From an uncultured Alphaproteobacteria bacterium (GTDB lineage: Bacteria > Pseudomonadota > Alphaproteobacteria > HIMB59 > GCA-002718135), in assembly GCA_902569865.1 (NCBI GenBank), contig CACFVT010000005.1:1-49292 (forward strand): 49,292 nt of DNA, written 5' to 3'. Every line of letters starts with the position of its first letter. Within the stretch, counting starts at the first letter, position 1. The position numbers were made by a program, and so were the translations under genes. Positions 42,182 to 49,292 of the stretch are shown here, piece after piece. Below the pieces are notes generated by a model, which did no database searches, had not been told where the DNA came from, and saw only the letters and a program-made list of their open reading frames with translations.

Positions 42182-43117
42182 ATGAAGATTATTGCCTGCA
42201 ATAGTAATAAAATTTTAGCTGAAGCAATTTGCTCATATATTGGTGTAGATTTGGCAAATACCTCACTTAGAAGATTCGCAGATAGAGAAATATTCGTTGA
42301 AATTAATGAAAATATTAGAGGAGAAGATGTTTTTATAATTCAATCAACATCACATCCAGCGAATGATCATCTTATGGAATTGTTGATTACAATCGATGCA
42401 GCTAAAAGGGGTTCGGCAAAAAGAATCACTGCCGTTATTCCTTATTATGGATATGCTCGTCAAGATAGGAAAACAGGACCTCGCACACCCATTACTGCAA
42501 AACTTGTGGCAAATTTAATAACTTCAGCTGGAGCTCATCGAGTTTTAACAATGGATTTACATGCAGGGCAAATACAAGGTTTTTTTGATATTCCCCTAGA
42601 TAATATTTTTTCAGCTCCACCAATCATAAAAGATATGAAAGAAAAATTCTCAAAGAATTCTAATTTAGTCATTGCTTCTCCAGATGTTGGTGGTGTTGTG
42701 AGAGCTAGAGCTTTTGCTAAAAGGTTAAATGCTGGTTTAGCAATTGCTGATAAAAGAAGAGAAAAAGCTGGAGAGTCTGAAGTAATGAATATTATCGGTG
42801 ATGTAAAGGGAAAGACATGTATTTTATTAGATGATATTGCTGACTCTGCTGGCACTTTATGTAATGCAGCAACAGCTCTTAAAGATAGTGGTGCTATGGA
42901 AATATATTCATATATATCACATGGAGTCTTATCAGGTGAGGCTTTAAATAGAATTGAAAATTCAACTATCAAAGAGCTAGTCCTAACAGATAGTATTGAG
43001 GCATCAAATGAGGTTAAAAATACAAAAAATATTAGACATATCAGTATTGCTCCTTTAATGGGAGAGGCCATAAAAAGGATCAACAGTGATTCATCTGTTT
43101 CAGCCCTTTTTGATTAA
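42182..43117 (+). CDS. prs: Ribose-phosphate pyrophosphokinase
   Basis: Makes PRPP from ribose 5-phosphate and ATP. 311 residues. [24 protein letters not shown] (about 31-54), [20 protein letters not shown] (about 96-115), the PRPP loop [14 protein letters not shown] (about 214-227) and the catalytic His-rich [11 protein letters not shown] are all intact. It is followed 19 bases later by rplY, a common proteobacterial order (prs-rplY-pth-ychF). Confidence 0.97.
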   Translation: MKIIACNSNKILAEAICSYIGVDLANTSLRRFADREIFVEINENIRGEDVFIIQSTSHPANDHLMELLITIDAAKRGSAKRITAVIPYYGYARQDRKTGPRTPITAKLVANLITSAGAHRVLTMDLHAGQIQGFFDIPLDNIFSAPPIIKDMKEKFSKNSNLVIASPDVGGVVRARAFAKRLNAGLAIADKRREKAGESEVMNIIGDVKGKTCILLDDIADSAGTLCNAATALKDSGAMEIYSYISHGVLSGEALNRIENSTIKELVLTDSIEASNEVKNTKNIRHISIAPLMGEAIKRINSDSSVSALFD

Positions 43118-43136
43118 AAACTAAAAAAACTTAGGT

Positions 43137-43826
43137 ATGGAAAAATATAAGGTAATTTATAGATCTAAAGAAACTGGTTCTACACACTCTTTAATTAACA
43201 AAGGTATGATACCAGGAATAGTATATGGCAAGGGTACAGAGCCTATAAAGATTGCATTTGAAAATAAAATACTTTTAAAATTAATGGATACTGGTTCTTT
43301 TTATTCTACAATTCTTGATATTGATATTGATGGAAAATCTGAAAAGGTACTTCCTAAACAATTACAATACCACCCAGTAACTGATAAATTAATTCACTTT
43401 GATTTTTTGCGCGTTCAAGATGACACAAAAGTTACCGTTGAGGTTCCTGTTGAATTTTTAAACCAAGAAACTTGTCCTGGACTTAAAAAAGGAGGTGTTC
43501 TTAATTTAGTTAGACGTGAAGTGGAGCTGAGCTGTAATGCTAATAACATACCTAATAAACTCCAATTCGATCTTATTGAAAGTGAAATTGGAGATTCAAT
43601 CAAAATAAGTAATATAGAACTGCCTGATGGAGTTATACCAACGATAACAGAAAGAGACTTTGTTGTTGCTACTTTAGTGCCGCCTACAGTAGAAGTTGAA
43701 ACGAAACCAGCTGAAGAAGAAGCAGAAGAAACTACTGATGATTCTAAAGAAGAAAAGCCTGAAGATAAAAAAGAAGAAAATAAAGAAGACTCTAAAAAAG
43801 AAGACTCTAAAGAAGAATCTAAATAA
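43137..43826 (+). CDS. rplY: Ribosomal protein bL25 (CTC form)
   Basis: 229 residues. The N-terminal L25 domain (MEKYKVIYRSKETGSTHSL, GMIPGIVYGKG) and the CTC domain (RVQDDTKVTVEVPVEFLN, VEVETKPAEEEAEE) are both present. It binds 5S rRNA. The last 40 residues are almost only Glu, Lys, Asp and Ser, a charged tail longer than usual. In the window it is part of the translation-linked run prs-rplY-pth-ychF. Confidence 0.95.
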   Translation: MEKYKVIYRSKETGSTHSLINKGMIPGIVYGKGTEPIKIAFENKILLKLMDTGSFYSTILDIDIDGKSEKVLPKQLQYHPVTDKLIHFDFLRVQDDTKVTVEVPVEFLNQETCPGLKKGGVLNLVRREVELSCNANNIPNKLQFDLIESEIGDSIKISNIELPDGVIPTITERDFVVATLVPPTVEVETKPAEEEAEETTDDSKEEKPEDKKEENKEDSKKEDSKEESK

Positions 43827-43844
43827 AATACTTTATAAATAATT

Positions 43845-44405
43845 ATGTTTTTAATATGTGGTCTGGGAAATCCAGGTAAACAATACATTAATACAAGACA
43901 CAATATTGGATTTAACCTAATCGATAAACTTGAAAGCTTTTATAATTTTGAACCATTTAAAAAAGACACTAAAAAAGAAATTTTCAAAGGTATTATTGCT
44001 AATAATTCATGTTTATTAATGAAACCTCTAAATTTTATGAATTTATCAGGACAACCAATTAGGGATGTAATTAGTTTTTATAAAATAGAAAAAAATAAAA
44101 TATTTATAATTCACGATGATTTAGACTTAGAATTAGGTAAGGTTAAAATAAAATTTGGTGGAGGTAATGGCGGTCATAATGGTCTTTCCAGTATTGATGA
44201 AATGATTGGTAATGATTATTATAGGATTCGTGTAGGTATTGATCATCCAGGAATGAAAGATTTAGTTTCAAACTATGTGTTAAATAAATTTAATTCAGAT
44301 GAAATAGAAAAGATTGATACTCAACTTGATAATATAACAAAAAACTTTGAGACACTATTAAATGATACGAGCCTTTTTTTAACAAAATTGGCTGAAGGAA
44401 AATAA
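43845..44405 (+). CDS. pth: Peptidyl-tRNA hydrolase
   Basis: Frees tRNA from stalled peptidyl-tRNA. 186 residues. The N-terminus ICGLGNPGKQYINTRHNIGF (with catalytic His in the RHN), NFMNLSGQPI, IHDDLDLELGKVKIKFGGG and GNGGHNGLSSI are conserved. Its TAA overlaps the ychF ATG (TAATG). Confidence 0.97.
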   Translation: MFLICGLGNPGKQYINTRHNIGFNLIDKLESFYNFEPFKKDTKKEIFKGIIANNSCLLMKPLNFMNLSGQPIRDVISFYKIEKNKIFIIHDDLDLELGKVKIKFGGGNGGHNGLSSIDEMIGNDYYRIRVGIDHPGMKDLVSNYVLNKFNSDEIEKIDTQLDNITKNFETLLNDTSLFLTKLAEGK

Positions 44406-45505
44406 TGGGCTTTAAATGTGGTATTATTGGATTGCCCAATGTTGGTAAGTCAACATTATTTAATGCCTTAACTGAATCAAACAAAGCAGAGGCAGCAAAT
44501 TATCCTTTTGCTACTATTGAGCCAAATGTGGGAAGGGTTGCTGTTCCAGATCCAAGATTAGAAATATTAGGTAAGATGGGTAAAAGTGAAAAAATAATTC
44601 CTTCTTATATGGATTTTGTTGATATCGCTGGACTAGTAAAGGGTGCATCTAAAGGAGAAGGTCTAGGTAATAAATTTTTAGGTCATATACGTGAAGTAGA
44701 TGCTATTGCTCATGTAGTGCGATGTTTTAAAGATGATAATGTTACACATGTATCTAATAATATTAATCCTTTGAGTGATATTGAGACAATCAATACTGAG
44801 CTTCAATTATCAGATATTGAAACATTAGAAATTAAGAAAAATGCTCTGGAAAAAAAATCAAAAAAAGGAGATAAACTTATTAAAAATCAAATAAGTATAG
44901 TTGAAAAACTTTTAACAAATTTAAGTAATTTAAATTTTTTACAAAATAATGAATACTCCGAAGACGATAATCAATTCATTAATTCGCTAAATCTAATAAC
45001 AATTAAACCAATGCTATATATTTGTAATGTTGATGAAAAATCTGTTCAAAATGGGAATGAGCTTTCTAAAAAAGTTGATGCATATGCAGTGAAATATAAT
45101 CATAATTCAGTTATTATTTCTGCATCAATTGAATTTCAAATTGCGGAATTAGAAAACAAAGAAGAAAAACTTGAAATGATTAGGGAGATGGGATTAAATG
45201 ATACAACACTTACTAAGGTAGTCAAAAGTGGTTATAATCTTCTAAATCTAATTAACTACTTCACTTGTGGACCCAAAGAAACACGTTCTTGGACAATAAA
45301 TAAAAATACCTTAGCGCCGCAAGCTGCTGGTAAAATACATACTGATTTTGAAAAAGGTTTTATTAGAGCTGAAACTATATCTTATGAAGACTTTTTAAAA
45401 TATAATGGAGAGGCTGGTAGTAGAGATGCCGGAAAGTTAAGGCAGGAAGGAAAGGATTATACTGTTCAAGATGGGGATGTAATGCATTTCCTCTTTAATG
45501 TTTAA
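44405..45505 (+). CDS. ychF: Redox-regulated/ribosome-binding ATPase YchF
   Basis: OBG-type ATPase of 366 residues. GLPNVGKSTLFNALT is the P-loop (about 8-22), FVDIAGLVKGASKGEGLGN is G3, and the TGS domain near the C-terminus includes GFIRAETISYEDFLKYNGE and RQEGKDYTVQDGDVMHFLFN. It is coupled to pth. Known partners are ribosomes and catalase control in other bacteria. It converges with petC, sharing 4 bases. Confidence 0.96.
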   Translation: MGFKCGIIGLPNVGKSTLFNALTESNKAEAANYPFATIEPNVGRVAVPDPRLEILGKMGKSEKIIPSYMDFVDIAGLVKGASKGEGLGNKFLGHIREVDAIAHVVRCFKDDNVTHVSNNINPLSDIETINTELQLSDIETLEIKKNALEKKSKKGDKLIKNQISIVEKLLTNLSNLNFLQNNEYSEDDNQFINSLNLITIKPMLYICNVDEKSVQNGNELSKKVDAYAVKYNHNSVIISASIEFQIAELENKEEKLEMIREMGLNDTTLTKVVKSGYNLLNLINYFTCGPKETRSWTINKNTLAPQAAGKIHTDFEKGFIRAETISYEDFLKYNGEAGSRDAGKLRQEGKDYTVQDGDVMHFLFNV

Positions 45506-46254
45506 TCAACTTCTCTCCAGAGTTTATTTTTAACAAAATAAATAAATGTACCTAAAACTAAAAAAAACAATATAACTTTAATTCCGAGATTTTTTCTTAC
45601 TTCTAGTTCAGGTTCAGCTGCCCATTTCAAAAAAGTAACTACATCCTCTGTAAGTTGTTTGGCGTTATTATCTGTGCCATCATCATAATCAACACTTCCA
45701 TCATATATAGGTTGTGGCATAGATATTTGGTTACCCCCTACCCATTTATTATAATACATTCCATCGCCTATTTCCATTCCTTCAGGTGGTTCTTCATAGC
45801 CAAGAATAAAATTATAAATATAATCTTCACCATATTTTCTAGCTTTTGTTATTACACTTAAATCAGGAGGATAAGCGCCATTATTACTTTGCCTAGCTTC
45901 ATTGTCATTGGCGTAAGGAGAAACAAATCTATCTGCCGGTCTTGCATCTCGATCATACATTTCACCTTCATCATTAGGTCCATCTACAACTGTAAATTCA
46001 GCAGCAATTACTTTCACTTCTGCTTCAGAAAATCCAATATCTCTAAGATCTCTATAATACAATAATTTCATTGAATGACATCCTGAACAAACTTCTTGAT
46101 AAACCTTAAAACCTCTTTGCAGCGCTGCTCTATCAAAAGTACCTGTAATTCCATTAAAAGACCATTTGTGCTTAGGCATTGGCCCTGAATTTGTTTCAAC
46201 AGCAAAGATACTTGTAGATAATAAAAAAAGTAAAATTATAATAATAAATCTCAT
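45502..46254 (-). CDS. petC: Cytochrome c1
   Basis: Heme subunit of the cytochrome bc1 complex, 250 residues. A signal peptide (MRFIIIILLFLLSTSIFAVE) leads to the periplasmic heme domain. The heme-c motif CSGCHS (about 56-61) is clear and the axial Met probably lies in GVQIS-like GNQISMPQPIYDG (about 177). A C-terminal anchor is VILFFLVLGTFIYFVKNKLW. It passes electrons to a soluble cytochrome c. Last in petA-petB-petC, with spacers of 2-3 bases. Convergent with ychF. Confidence 0.96.
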   Translation of the reverse strand: MRFIIIILLFLLSTSIFAVETNSGPMPKHKWSFNGITGTFDRAALQRGFKVYQEVCSGCHSMKLLYYRDLRDIGFSEAEVKVIAAEFTVVDGPNDEGEMYDRDARPADRFVSPYANDNEARQSNNGAYPPDLSVITKARKYGEDYIYNFILGYEEPPEGMEIGDGMYYNKWVGGNQISMPQPIYDGSVDYDDGTDNNAKQLTEDVVTFLKWAAEPELEVRKNLGIKVILFFLVLGTFIYFVKNKLWREVD

Positions 46255-46257
46255 CGA

Positions 46258-47523
46258 TTAAATAATCTCTTTTTGTACATTCGGTGTAGGGATTTCTTTG
46301 CCACCTCCTAAATAAACATCACTAATCCCTAAAGGAAGACTTTTTGGTGTTTCAATCTTATGTATAAACGGTGTTATGATTAAGAAAAAACCAAAATAAT
46401 AAACAAGACCTATTCTTGCTATTAAGAGGTATAACCCTTCAGCTGGCAACATGCCTACATAACCAAGAATAAAAAAATTAACAAAAAATAACATTACAAA
46501 CCATTTATATATCGGTCTAAAGTTACAACTTCTCACCTTTGATCTATCTAACCAAGGAAGTACAAACAATATTGCAATAGATCCAAACATTAGTAGGACT
46601 CCCCCTAGCTTATCTGGAATTGCTCTCAATATGGCATAAAAAGGAGCTAAATACCAATTAGGAACAATATGAGCAGGTGTTACAAGTGGATCAGCAGGTA
46701 TATAATTGTCGACTTCAGCCATTAAGTTTGGACCGAAAAAAATTACTGCAGAAATTATTACTCCAAAAACACAAAAAGCTAAAGCATCCTTCATAACCAT
46801 ATATGGGAAAAATCTTACTGTGTCATTTTTTGATTTAATATCGATTCCCGCTGGATTGTTTGAGCCATGAACATGGACTGCAGCAACATGTAATCCTACT
46901 ATGCCTAAAATAACAAATGGAAAAACATAATGTAAAGCAAAAAATCTATTTAGAGTAGCATTACCAACTGTGTAGTCTCCCAAAAGCCAAGTTTTTAATC
47001 CTTCACCAATAAAAGGGATAGCACTAAATAAATTTGTAATAACTGTTGCTCCCCAGTAAGACATTTGACCCCATGGCAGCACATATCCCATAAATGCTGT
47101 TGCCATCATTAGAAGATAAATAAAAACTCCAAGTATCCAGTTAAGCTCCCTTGGATATTTATATGAGCCATAATACATACCACGAAGTATATGAATATAT
47201 ACGACAATAAAAAAGAAAGCTGCACCATTAGAATGAATGTAACGAAGGAGCCAACCGAAATTTACATCACGCATAATTCTTTCTACGCTATCAAATGCCA
47301 TATCAGTATGTGGTGTATAATTCATAGCAAGAAAAATTCCACTTACAATCATAACAACAAGTGTAATTGTTGCTAATGCACCAAAGCTCCAAAAATAATT
47401 ACAATTTTTAGGCATTGGATAATCACCATATTCTTTTTCAAAATATGAAATTATTGGAAGCCTAAATTCTATCCAATTTAAAAAAGAATTCTTATATTTT
47501 CTATGCTCTGAATTTCCACGCAT
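46258..47523 (-). CDS. petB: Cytochrome b of the bc1 complex
   Basis: 421 residues with eight helices. The four heme-binding histidines lie in helices II and IV, within [22 protein letters not shown] and [24 protein letters not shown]. Quinone-site motifs [14 protein letters not shown] (Qo) and [16 protein letters not shown] (PEWY-like, here PNWY) are seen. The usual PEWY has P-N-W-Y here, a known alphaproteobacterial variant is not certain, so this is worth noting. It is between petA and petC. Confidence 0.97.
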   Translation of the reverse strand: MRGNSEHRKYKNSFLNWIEFRLPIISYFEKEYGDYPMPKNCNYFWSFGALATITLVVMIVSGIFLAMNYTPHTDMAFDSVERIMRDVNFGWLLRYIHSNGAAFFFIVVYIHILRGMYYGSYKYPRELNWILGVFIYLLMMATAFMGYVLPWGQMSYWGATVITNLFSAIPFIGEGLKTWLLGDYTVGNATLNRFFALHYVFPFVILGIVGLHVAAVHVHGSNNPAGIDIKSKNDTVRFFPYMVMKDALAFCVFGVIISAVIFFGPNLMAEVDNYIPADPLVTPAHIVPNWYLAPFYAILRAIPDKLGGVLLMFGSIAILFVLPWLDRSKVRSCNFRPIYKWFVMLFFVNFFILGYVGMLPAEGLYLLIARIGLVYYFGFFLIITPFIHKIETPKSLPLGISDVYLGGGKEIPTPNVQKEII

Positions 47524-47525
47524 AA

Positions 47526-48053
47526 TTAACCAATTTTAATAGTTGTCTCATTTAAAAACGAATATGGTGGGACAGGAAGATTGTTTGGGGCAGGACCTTT
47601 ACGTATTCTACCTGATGTGTCATAGTGAGATCCATGACAAGGGCAATACCAACCATTATATTCTCCTTTATTGTCAGTTAACTTTTGACCAAGAGGTACA
47701 CAGCCTAGATGCGTGCATACACCAATTAAAACTAACCATTCTTCTTTTTTTACCCTGTCGATATCTTGTTCTGGATCTATCAAATCTGTAAAGTCAACTT
47801 CTTTAGCTTCTTCAATCTCTTCTTTAGTTCTTTTACGAATAAATACTGGCTTACCTCTCCATTTTACTGTTATACTTTGACCTTCTGCAATAGAACTTAT
47901 ATCTACTTCTGTAGTTCCAAGTGCAAGGGTGTCTTCAGCTGGATTCATGCTTGAAAGAAATGGCCAGATAAACGCTGCAGTACCTAGAGCTCCAATAGAT
48001 ATCGTGCTTAGTTGTAAAAAATCTCTTCTTTTATTATTTGAATTTTTATCCAT
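47526..48053 (-). CDS. petA: Rieske iron-sulfur subunit of the bc1 complex
   Basis: 175 residues. A Tat-type N-terminus ([20 protein letters not shown]) anchors it. The 2Fe-2S cluster is bound by CTHLGC (about 128-133) and CPCHGSHYD (about 148-156), both complete. It receives electrons from ubiquinol. First in petABC, with the promoter region (48054-48146) divergent from trmL. Confidence 0.97.
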   Translation of the reverse strand: MDKNSNNKRRDFLQLSTISIGALGTAAFIWPFLSSMNPAEDTLALGTTEVDISSIAEGQSITVKWRGKPVFIRKRTKEEIEEAKEVDFTDLIDPEQDIDRVKKEEWLVLIGVCTHLGCVPLGQKLTDNKGEYNGWYCPCHGSHYDTSGRIRKGPAPNNLPVPPYSFLNETTIKIG

Positions 48054-48146
48054 AAATTGATTTTCTCTTATAGCTTAAATATTAAAATAAATACCAAATT
48101 ATATGTGCCAGCGTGACGCAATCATATAAATACTGTAGAAAGAATT

Positions 48147-48599
48147 ATGAGAATAGCTCTCTATCAGCCAGATATACCTCAAAATACAGGAAATATTTTC
48201 AGACTAGGTGCTTGCCTAGGAGTTTCAGTTGATATTATTGAGCCAACAGGCTTTATTTTTGATGATAAAAGATTCAAAAGAAGTGCAATGGATTATCTTG
48301 ATCACATTGACTATAAAAGACATATTGATTGGCAACATTTTTATGATTGGAAAAAAGAAAACAATTTTAGATTAATTTTAATGACTACCAAAAGTCAGGA
48401 AAGTTTATACAAATTTAAATTTAATCCTTCTGATATTTTATTGTTTGGAAGAGAAAGCGCAGGAGTGCCAAAAAATATTCATAATATAGTTGATCATCGT
48501 TTGAAAATTCCCATGAAAGGTGGAGTCAGATCAATAAATTTAAGTAGTTCAGTTGCTTTAGTATTAGGCGAAGGTCTTCGACAAACTAATCAATTATGA
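48147..48599 (+). CDS. trmL: tRNA (cytidine/uridine-2'-O-)-methyltransferase TrmL
   Basis: SPOUT-class methyltransferase of 150 residues, the usual length. The N-terminal LYQPDIPQNTGNIFRLGACLG and the SAM-knot LLFGRESAGVP, IPMKGGVRSINLSSSVALV are typical. It modifies the wobble nucleotide of leucine tRNAs in E. coli. The gene is divergent from petA and followed by an A+T-rich gap of 54 bases. Confidence 0.94.
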   Translation: MRIALYQPDIPQNTGNIFRLGACLGVSVDIIEPTGFIFDDKRFKRSAMDYLDHIDYKRHIDWQHFYDWKKENNFRLILMTTKSQESLYKFKFNPSDILLFGRESAGVPKNIHNIVDHRLKIPMKGGVRSINLSSSVALVLGEGLRQTNQL

Positions 48600-48653
48600 A
48601 ATAAATATTTATTTTTTTTTATATGTTAAAAAAGATTAAGTAACTAAAAATAA

Positions 48654-49292
48654 CTAATTTATAATATTATCAATTTTATGTAGGCATTTTTTTAAACCTA
48701 AATCGTAGTTAGTTTTTATAAAATGCTCTTTAAGAATTTCTACCCATTTAAACTTAACTTGAGATTGATAAAAACAATTTAAAGGATATGGCATATTAAA
48801 CATTTTTAATACTTCTTGACGTATGACATCGTTTGTTAGAACAGCTAACGATTCATGGATATATTTTTCAACAATTGTTTGCGTTTTTATATTTATTAAT
48901 GGCAAATCAAACAAACCGAGAAAACGAAAATATCTGTATATTCTCAAATAATCTTCCTTAATTCTATCTTCAATTTCTCCAATAAATTTTATTGTTTTTG
49001 CCTGCAGATCTTTTTGACCTTTATGATAGTCATAAAGCTTACAATCTTCGTCAAGATATAATGCGTTAAATGTAAAGTCCCTTCTTGCTGCATCCTTCTT
49101 CCAGTCTTTTGTAAACAATACTGAGGTATGTCGTCCAAGTTGGTTAATATCTTCTCTTAAAGAAGTGATTTGAATTTTTTTATTATTAGGATAAGCAATA
49201 ACGGACCCATATCGTATAGCAAAATCATCATATTCAATATTATTTTGATCTAATAACTCAAGTACATCATTAGGTTCTAGTGGGGTTGCAGC
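48654..49292 (-). CDS. cca: CCA-adding enzyme / poly(A) polymerase-family tRNA nucleotidyltransferase (5' part outside window)
   Basis: About 212 residues lie in the window; the frame is open to the right edge, so the ATG at 49118 is internal. The family is shown by ATPLEPNDVLELL, IQITSLRED, QLGRHTSVLFTKDWKKDAAR, RRDFTFNALYLDED, and IGEIEDRIKEDYLRIYRYFRF (NTP-selecting motif region). The C-terminus stops about 100 residues after RYFRF at 48654, which looks shorter than the usual 380-410-residue alphaproteobacterial enzyme. It completes tRNA 3' CCA ends. Confidence 0.85.
   Translation of the reverse strand, partial: AATPLEPNDVLELLDQNNIEYDDFAIRYGSVIAYPNNKKIQITSLREDINQLGRHTSVLFTKDWKKDAARRDFTFNALYLDEDCKLYDYHKGQKDLQAKTIKFIGEIEDRIKEDYLRIYRYFRFLGLFDLPLINIKTQTIVEKYIHESLAVLTNDVIRQEVLKMFNMPYPLNCFYQSQVKFKWVEILKEHFIKTNYDLGLKKCLHKIDNIIN

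Noticed and set aside
42535-43083. 182-codon open frame antisense to prs
   Set aside because: prs is unmistakable on the other strand in full length. The antisense frame has no family features and a serine/alanine-rich composition expected from a mirrored coding region.
43415-43903. 162-codon antisense frame over rplY
   Set aside because: Its Ser/Phe-rich stretch is simply the complement of the Glu/Lys-rich tail of bL25.
1-49292. CRISPR array, insertion sequence, prophage, tRNA or rRNA
   Set aside because: No regularly spaced repeats, transposase or integrase motifs, or tRNA-like T-arm sequence were seen on reading through; absence is by eye, not by a search program.

Overview
The window is about 70% A+T and very tightly packed. 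Genes overlap by 1-14 bases, convergent genes are a few bases apart, and I see no mobile element, rRNA, tRNA or CRISPR array. It carries alphaproteobacterial housekeeping genes (petABC, petPR-like regulators, COQ9, ubiK, midA, ychF, the rplY-pth pair), AprABM, and genes for marine organosulfur compounds. This points to a streamlined surface-ocean alphaproteobacterium of the SAR11 / HIMB59 / AEGEAN-169 kind. The exact clade cannot be fixed from this sequence alone.

Layout. 1-598: 3' end of alanine racemase. 601-5991: taurine-type sulfonate block, with the leftward operon tpa-ald-ureohydrolase and the divergent operon pta-EamA. The ureohydrolase has a one-base frameshift in an A8 run. 6041-6220: a 59-residue membrane-anchored small protein. 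6356-17195: a catabolic cluster for an unknown substrate, made of a CUT1-type ABC importer without its ATPase, an SDR, a LacI regulator, a core-MetE methyltransferase, two double-domain SnoaL-like proteins, a bicupin and an HpsN/HisD-like dehydrogenase. Two of its promoter regions share sequence elements. 17197-22504: sulfur block, with an APS-kinase-like P-loop protein, a small HxGH nucleotidyltransferase, aprM-aprB-aprA, a small unknown gene and cysQ. 22553-30284: Rieske oxygenase plus DgcA/TMADH-like flavoprotein, a DddP-type DMSP lyase, a CMD-family protein, a Ca2+/Na+ exchanger and xsc. 30394-49292: core genes for DNA repair, phospholipid, molybdopterin, branched-chain amino acid, proline, ubiquinone, lipoprotein, PRPP, translation and the cytochrome bc1 complex, plus a partial cca.

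How it fits together. Tpa would move the amino group of taurine to pyruvate, giving sulfoacetaldehyde and alanine. Ald would regenerate pyruvate and release ammonium. Xsc would split sulfoacetaldehyde into sulfite and acetyl phosphate, and Pta would make acetyl-CoA. AprBA with membrane partner AprM would oxidise the sulfite to APS. DddP would cleave DMSP to DMS and acrylate. The window therefore holds most of an organosulfur-to-carbon, nitrogen and electrons scheme. The most novel points are the ureohydrolase co-transcribed with the taurine genes, the LacI-linked SnoaL/cupin/core-MetE/HpsN-like cluster, and the two small nucleotide-handling genes beside apr.
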